This document shows, one piece after another, positions 58,397 through 64,000 of a stretch of 64,000 nt of DNA (the stretch's first letter is position 1; each line of letters opens with the position of its first letter). The notes below the pieces were generated by a model. The model saw only the letters and a list, made by a program, of their open reading frames with translations, ran no database searches and had not been told where the DNA came from. The position numbers and the translations under genes are program-made. The stretch comes from Nemopilema nomurai (Eukaryota; Cnidaria; Scyphozoa; Rhizostomeae; Rhizostomatidae), in NCBI GenBank assembly GCA_003864495.1, contig ML133493.1:1433820-1497819 (forward strand), in the 5' to 3' direction.

Positions 58397-59338
58397 ATGG
58401 CTACACAAGATGGAAATGGAACTGTACGACTCCCGCCTATTGGTGAGCTAGGCCTTGGGAAGTTGCCGAGTATTGAAAAAAGATTTGAATTAAAAGATAA
58501 ACCTTATATTGCAGACGAGAGTTTACCGAAGGAAAATAGCCAAAGACAAACAATAATCGACCTTCCAGAAGTACAATCTCGAGGCGGGTCAAAGGACCAA
58601 CGTCAAAGCAGTAATGATATTGAGAGGAGAAGGGATCTGATAGACTCAGGACTTCAGTCTTCTGCTGATAATAAAGACCGAAATAAAGAAGTTAGGGAGA
58701 CATTAACTAAAAAGAGGAATGCAAAGTCAACAACACGAAAATTAGCAAGAAAAAGTGGCAAGAAAAGGAATGAACCTCATTTGTATGACAACACATCCTG
58801 TCATGGTGACTGTGTACCAGTACCATGTGGTACTGAATCAAATCTGGTTATAAATGAAGACAGAATTGATGAGCTTGGAGAAACAGAAGTTGCCAAATTA
58901 AAGGAGAGAAACAAACATAATGCATTTGCAGCCAGTTCTCTCAATACATCCAATTTGACTGAAGAAACACTTGTATCAGAAAGTGACATTTTGGCAAATG
59001 ATGATGGTGACCTAAACACATTTGCTGATGATTCAATGGATACATCAAGGACTGATTACAGAGAACTTGCTATCAGGCTTGCAAATAATTATTGTCGTCC
59101 AAAAGCAGTAGTGAAGAAGAGGAATAATGTTGTTGATTACCTTCTAGTATTTGATGGTCAAGATGAAAATGAAGTCAATGAGAGGCAGAGAGAAGATTTT
59201 GAGAAATTGTTGATGAAAGAAGGTATAGAAGTCAACAGAATTCACAATGGAAGGGATGTTTTTGTTGAGCTTAGTTGCTCATTTAAAAGGCTTTGTCAAG
59301 AAGCAGAACATGTCTTTTTGGAAATGCCTTTGATAGGA
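58397..59338 (+). CDS. Anoctamin exon 1
   Basis: 314 codons to the strong donor GGA|GTAAGT. Phase 0 at this donor does not fit exon 2, which needs one extra base. Either a microexon lies in 59339-60778, or the weaker donor at 59343 (GTAA|GTGG) is used. Confidence 0.8.
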
Positions 59339-62300
59339 GTAAGTGGAATTTTAACTCAGTAGAATTTTTGGAAGAAGTTGTTTCTCTTATAGAAGAAATC
59401 ATCACAAAACTGGTTCAGATTGAACACAATTTGGAGCAGATCATGTATTGTTTTACATGCAGAATATTCTAATAGAAGCCAAATAAAGTTTTGAATCAAA
59501 CCAATGCAATAAAATTTTGCATACAACTGTTGTTGAAATAAGTTTAATTTTTGGTAAGTTAGGATTCTTCTTGCATGCACAATCACATCTCAAAACTTGA
59601 GAAAGTTGGAAATTAGAGCATAAAGGAGGTGCTTGTTTTTTCAGTTATCACTTCATCATGACAATTCTAATAGAGTTTCAAGGTGGAAAAGTTTTCAAAG
59701 TGAAAAGGAAGGTTAGTTCAAGGATTCCCTGTGGAATTTTCCTCACTTCTTTAAAAATGTTCATTTATATTAATTTTGCATAAAAACTAACAATATCCTT
59801 CAGAAGATTTCAATTGGATGCTTATTGATATGATTTAGATTCAAAATCAGAAAATTTTGCTTTCTAATTCAAAAAATTTGTAAGTAGAACATTGCAATAC
59901 ATGTTTATTTACTTCCTTACCTGTTATTAACTGTAAGCTTCCAACAAGGACATATGACTTATTGTGAAAGTAGATGTTAAAAAGGTCAACTCTGAGTTTG
60001 ATGAAAAGAGATTTAACTTTGTACTATTCATTGTACAAATTTTATTGAATGACATTTTAGTCTTCAGTTTATTCATTACTCAAGAATCATTTCAAGTTAT
60101 AAGTCATCACATAGGACAATTATTTATTTTTATTTAATTTATATCAACAGGAAAAAGAATAGTGAAATGAGATATTTGACATAATGTTATTTTGGAATAT
60201 GGGAATTCTATGGCAATTTTGCATTTATTACCAAAATGTTGAGCGGTTCTCTTGTTGACTGTTAATAATGGAATATATTATTTGAACAACACCCCACAGC
60301 TGTCTGCTCTTGCATAACTAGTGTCAAAGTGTTTTAAAACATAGATTTGTGGACACAGGAGACCTTTGTCTTTTGGAATGCAAATGGTCTCTGGTGATTG
60401 CATTCAAATATGACACTATGAATACTAAATTTATCAAACTATTGGGTAAACATGTCATGTCTTCAATGCAATGATAGTTTTCATTAACCTTTAAAAAGAT
60501 TTTTTAGCTTAATGAAAAAGCTTGGCAAGTAATTAGTAATTTTTTAGTAATTATTAATAATAAGGAATTTAGTAATGCTCAGATCCACAATTTTCAGAGC
60601 CCAAAACCTGATAAAATGAAAAGCAATTTTAAAACACAAGTTAAAGAGGGGTAGGCTGCACATTTGAAGGGAAGATTTAGCATACTAAATTTGAGAAAGT
60701 CTACTTTAAGAAGCATTGTTTTTTGTCTGGCACCAACTAGAAACAAAATAACCCTCAGTGCATTTTTTTAAATTCCAGTGGATGATATATGCATACCATT
60801 TTGCAATGCCACAAAAGAAATATATGACGGTTTTAACAATAAGGAGAGTTTCTTCCGTCCTGGTATACGATCTCTGTTGGTAAGTTCCTTGTTGTAAATT
60901 TAAAGCAAACATATATGTAAAATTATATGTAAGGACTTTTAGGTGATCCTTTTAAGCTTAGAATCACATATCAAAACCTTGTCTTATCCATACTATTTTC
61001 TTTCAAGACATTGTATCTACTGCAAGCAATTTTAACAAGCTCAAGCTCCAACAACTGCAGTCAATTAATTAGTGAAATGTGCTTTTTGTAAGATTTACTT
61101 TAAAAAAACTTTGCTGACAAGTTCAATGTGTCACATATTTACAGCTTTATGTATGTAAGATATATCATTTCCTTGGCCTTACAGCAGATTGAAGTAAACT
61201 AAATACTGAAACCTACTTGTAGGTTCACCAAATTTTGAAGAATATAAAGGCTGATGATTCAGATTCAAATGAGCATCACAATGTTGAAGGTAAAATGTTT
61301 TATTGCCAGATGTAAAGACTGGCACATCAGCAAGACTTCAGTAGCAGATGCAAAACCAGCAGCACCTCAGTTTAAACATTGAACATACATTATGATCAAA
61401 GCCATTAAATATTGGCCACATTTGTACCAAACCCTAGGATTTACCCCGGCTACCCTATCCAATAGACATTGCTACTGACAGAGCTGCTGGTCCTCTTTGC
61501 CAATACTAAGTGGCTTTAAGATTGCCCTGGGCCTACACTTAGATGATTCAATTGGTCATATTGCAATGCTCTCTTGGATAAACAATACAAACTGTCAAGC
61601 TAAAATATTAGATTTAAAACCACGGTTTCTTGTGAGAAGATGAATAGCAGTTCCCTTTTCCTGCATTCTTTCATTATTTTGTATCCTGTCGCTGAACTTC
61701 GCTGAATTTCCCCAAAGTGGCAAGCAGTCTAGTGTTCTTTCAACCCAGACCTTGAACAATTTTCCACAGAGCAGATTAGACCATCTGATTACATCAGTTT
61801 CAGCAATCCGATTTCGAGATCTGAAAAGCTGTTTCTACTGTGGGTTTTACCAATAATTTTATGCTAACAGGATTTGTGAGTTGAGTGTTGACACATTATA
61901 AGAGACTTAGATATGATTGATATAATCAGTTTATTGTTACATTAGAAATTTGTCCTCCACTAGTTGACAGATTGGGAAAACTTGACCTGCAGAGTCAAGC
62001 AATGAATGTGGTTTGTCAAGGCAGAATGGGATTTTAGCCTAAAACATTCCCCATCTCCACAACATTTCAACTGTTTTCAGAGACCTAATGAAGCGGATTC
62101 TTTTAGACCAACTGTAGGGTGACCAACTTGTTCGATTCTTAAGGGTGAATTCCACTTCAATCTGGACCATAAAGCTGCTTTTTATAAATGTTGACTTGTT
62201 TCCCATTTCTGTCAACTAGCTATAATTTTGCCAAGAAATGTGAATCATAAAGATGCACAAATATTAAATGCTGTATTCCTCCCATTTTAGCACTGGCATC

Positions 62301-63530
62301 CTTACTTCATTCTGAAGTCTACTCAGATGCATTCATATTGCACGAAAGGTCGTCTTTGGACCCTAAATTTCCGCTGTCACCTTACAGAAGGGACACTGAC
62401 GACAAGTTTCCTCTAGAACAGGGCTCGAAGCTGAAAGAAGACAGACGAAAGGATTTGCATGAAACCTGGCTGGCAAATTTCAAGTTTCAGCCCCTCTGGA
62501 AAATCAGAAATTACTTTGGGGAAAAGATTGCACTATACTTTGCTTGGCTTGGTGAGCTGTGTTCCATATGACCTTTTTGTTTATTGAATGCAAGCAATCT
62601 AGCGTGGCCCTTTGCTTTGCTTGATATGAAGTTGTTATGTTCTGTGAAAGTGTGACATACTCTAATCTCAGGACTTCTTTTTGACAGGGATTTTGATCAC
62701 CTCGCTATGGATTCCAACCTTCTTGGGACTAGCCATTTTCATGTACGGCCTAATCCTGTCGTGAGTATTACTTTATAGGATAATTAAGACATTATTTGTT
62801 TATTTCATCATGCTCACATCTTCAGGGGTTGTTAAAAGCGATCCAGTTTACGATTTCTTTATGATTCTGAAACGAATAGAGCATATTACTTTCACGATTG
62901 GAGTGGTTGTATGTAGCAGTATGTTCAAAATCGAGAATGCCTAGTTTCTTGTATATGATTCATTCTGCATAAGGCTTGACGGCAGTTATGCGGCTCTGTT
63001 TGTTTCCGTGTGAATTCACTTGGCAGAATGTTTTCTAAAGAGAAACATCTTTTAGCTTAAAATATATACATATGTTGCTATTATGTCACGTGAAATTAAT
63101 CCACAAATTTGCATGTACCACTGAACTGATTTTTAATTCGAGTCTTTCTTTATAGCTAATGCCGTAGGAGCAGTTTTTTTGCTATATTTCAAGATATAAA
63201 AAGTTGGCATTAATTGAGCGTTTTGGTATTGTAAATTTATTGGTTGAAGCATGTTTATCGCTTGAAATTTGTTAATTCTTATTTTGACAATGAAATGACA
63301 ATTATTATTATTATTGTAATCATTTAGCCCTTTTTCAAGTTCAGATTCCTTTCCCTTAAAATTTTTACCTGAAAATAAGGACACCATTCAATAGTCTGCT
63401 CGTTTGTTATTAAACTCACGCGTCTGGAAATTGCATTGCAGCATCGTCAAGAACGAAGCATCAACCTGGAGTAGGGTGGCCTTTGACAATGACCTAACTC
63501 CAGGATTCGCTTTGATCATTTGTTTATGGG
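58397..63530 (+). CDS. Anoctamin (TMEM16) family protein, 5' part, runs off the window
   Basis: Six exons are visible before the right edge, about 510 residues. The ATG at 58397 has an in-frame TGA two codons upstream. Residues 1-235 are a hydrophilic, probably disordered N-terminus. An anoctamin dimerisation domain follows (VDYLLVFDGQDENEVNERQR, EDFEKLLMKEGIEV, FVELSCSFKRLCQEAE, MPLIG). Exon 4 gives WKIRNYFGEKIALYFAWLG, a signature of the ANO1-7 group, leading into TM1 (SLWIPTFLGLAIFMYGLIL). Exon 6 has DNDLTPGFALIICLWG, the start of TM2. Anoctamins are calcium-activated chloride channels or lipid scramblases; the ion-conducting helices are outside the window, so the activity cannot be judged. 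The loop between TM1 and TM2 is unusually short and has no Cys. Confidence 0.85.
59363..60778 (+). other. Anoctamin intron 1
   Basis: 1.4 kb, very AT-rich. May hide a microexon, given the phase mismatch between exons 1 and 2. Nothing else seen. Confidence 0.5.
60779..60879 (+). CDS. Anoctamin exon 2
   Basis: Acceptor TTCCAG, donor TTG|GTAAGT. Reads DDICIPFCNATKEIYDG, then NKESFFRPGIRSLL, matching the anoctamin segment between dimerisation domain and TM1 (FFxPxxRSxL). Confidence 0.82.
61223..61289 (+). CDS. Anoctamin exon 3
   Basis: Acceptor CTTGTAG, donor GAAG|GTAAAA; 67 bases, phase 0 in and 1 out. Reads VHQILKNIKADDSDSNEHHN; YEIL/VHQIL is typical here. Confidence 0.75.
61290..62290 (+). 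other. Anoctamin intron 3
   Basis: 1.0 kb, no coding signal or repeat recognised. Confidence 0.6.
62291..62551 (+). CDS. Anoctamin exon 4
   Basis: Acceptor TTTTAG, donor CTTG|GTGAGC. Reads LHSEVYSDAFILHE, then WKIRNYFGEKIALYFAWLG. Phase 1 in and out. Confidence 0.88.
62688..62760 (+). CDS. Anoctamin exon 5 (TM1)
   Basis: Acceptor TTGACAG, donor CTGTC|GTGAGT. 73 bases coding the first membrane helix. Phase 1 in, 2 out. Confidence 0.85.
63299..63317. repeat. (ATT)n microsatellite
   Basis: Five ATT units in anoctamin intron 5. Confidence 0.7.
63442..63530 (+). CDS. Anoctamin exon 6 (start of TM2)
   Basis: Acceptor ATTGCAG, donor TGGG|GTGAGT. Reads IVKNEASTWSRVAFDNDLTP, then GFALIICLWG. Phase 2 in, 1 out. 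Further exons lie beyond the window. Confidence 0.83.
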
Positions 63531-64000
63531 GTGAGTAAGTTGAACTTGAGCGCTCGGGCATTTAGATTTCCGCGCCATTTCTACTTGCTCTGACGCTCCC
63601 TAGAAAAGGCCCAAAAGTGCCATTGGTACATGTTGTATTGATGTGTTTTCTTATATTGCGCTGATGATTACTTAAGGGTTAAATGGTCATGGCCACTAAT
63701 AGGATAGGTTCATCTGTAAAAATAACAAGACATAGTTGAGTCGTTAGTGGCTAGCCAAGTGGATATAACTACATGCTGACCTTACTGGGCAAATGAACCT
63801 TTTAAATTTTTGCCTGATGTGATTTTTCAGCCTCTCCTTTTTACCGGCAATGTGGGCCACAAACCTCAACCGATTGTACCCTAATCTAATCGACGTCGCT
63901 TTTATTTCCATCATCTTGAACCTTGACAAAATCAGCCAAAGCTCTTAATTTAATCATGCTTTGTCTTCATTTTGAAACTGTGGTAAGATCACAAAAGCCT

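Noticed and set aside
60706..60912. - strand frame over anoctamin exon 2
   Set aside because: Antisense shadow of a splice-supported exon.

Overview
The window is animal nuclear DNA: AT-rich, intron-containing, with GT-AG splice sites and families found only in metazoans (giant FAT cadherin, anoctamin, rhodopsin-like GPCR). Kolobok-type transposons, an intron-poor and divergent GPCR and a small Reeler-domain gene fit an anthozoan cnidarian (coral or sea anemone) best; that placement is inference from gene content, not from a diagnostic marker.

Layout. 0.7-2.3 kb, + strand: a three-exon secreted Reeler-domain protein, complete. 3.85-4.83 kb, - strand: a single-exon GPCR with unusual class A motifs. 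8.18-11.35 kb and 14.72-17.88 kb: two nearly identical ~3.16 kb DNA transposons facing each other, each bounded by TTAA, with matching terminal inverted repeats, a broken THAP zinc-finger domain at one end and a broken P2X7-tail-like domain at the other. The most likely class is Kolobok. 21.1-49.4 kb, - strand: one very large gene in 17 coding exons whose splice phases all agree. It encodes a FAT1/FAT3-type protocadherin of about 4,580 residues: signal peptide, about 33 cadherin repeats, EGF, laminin G, six EGFs, one membrane segment and a cytoplasmic tail with a HWDxS motif. 58.4 kb to the right edge, + strand: the 5' part of an anoctamin (TMEM16) gene that runs off the window.

Most notable points: (1) the inverted pair of TTAA elements carrying both THAP and P2X7-tail-like remnants; (2) the FAT-like gene can be matched almost repeat by repeat to vertebrate FAT1, but its coding frame breaks at two places through what look like missing single bases; (3) the anoctamin lacks the cysteine-rich first extracellular loop; (4) three minisatellites, one directly in front of a 3' splice site; (5) a dispersed repeat present near both ends of the window. 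There is no sign of CRISPR arrays, rRNA, confident tRNA genes or prokaryotic operons. The genes here do not form an obvious functional cluster.
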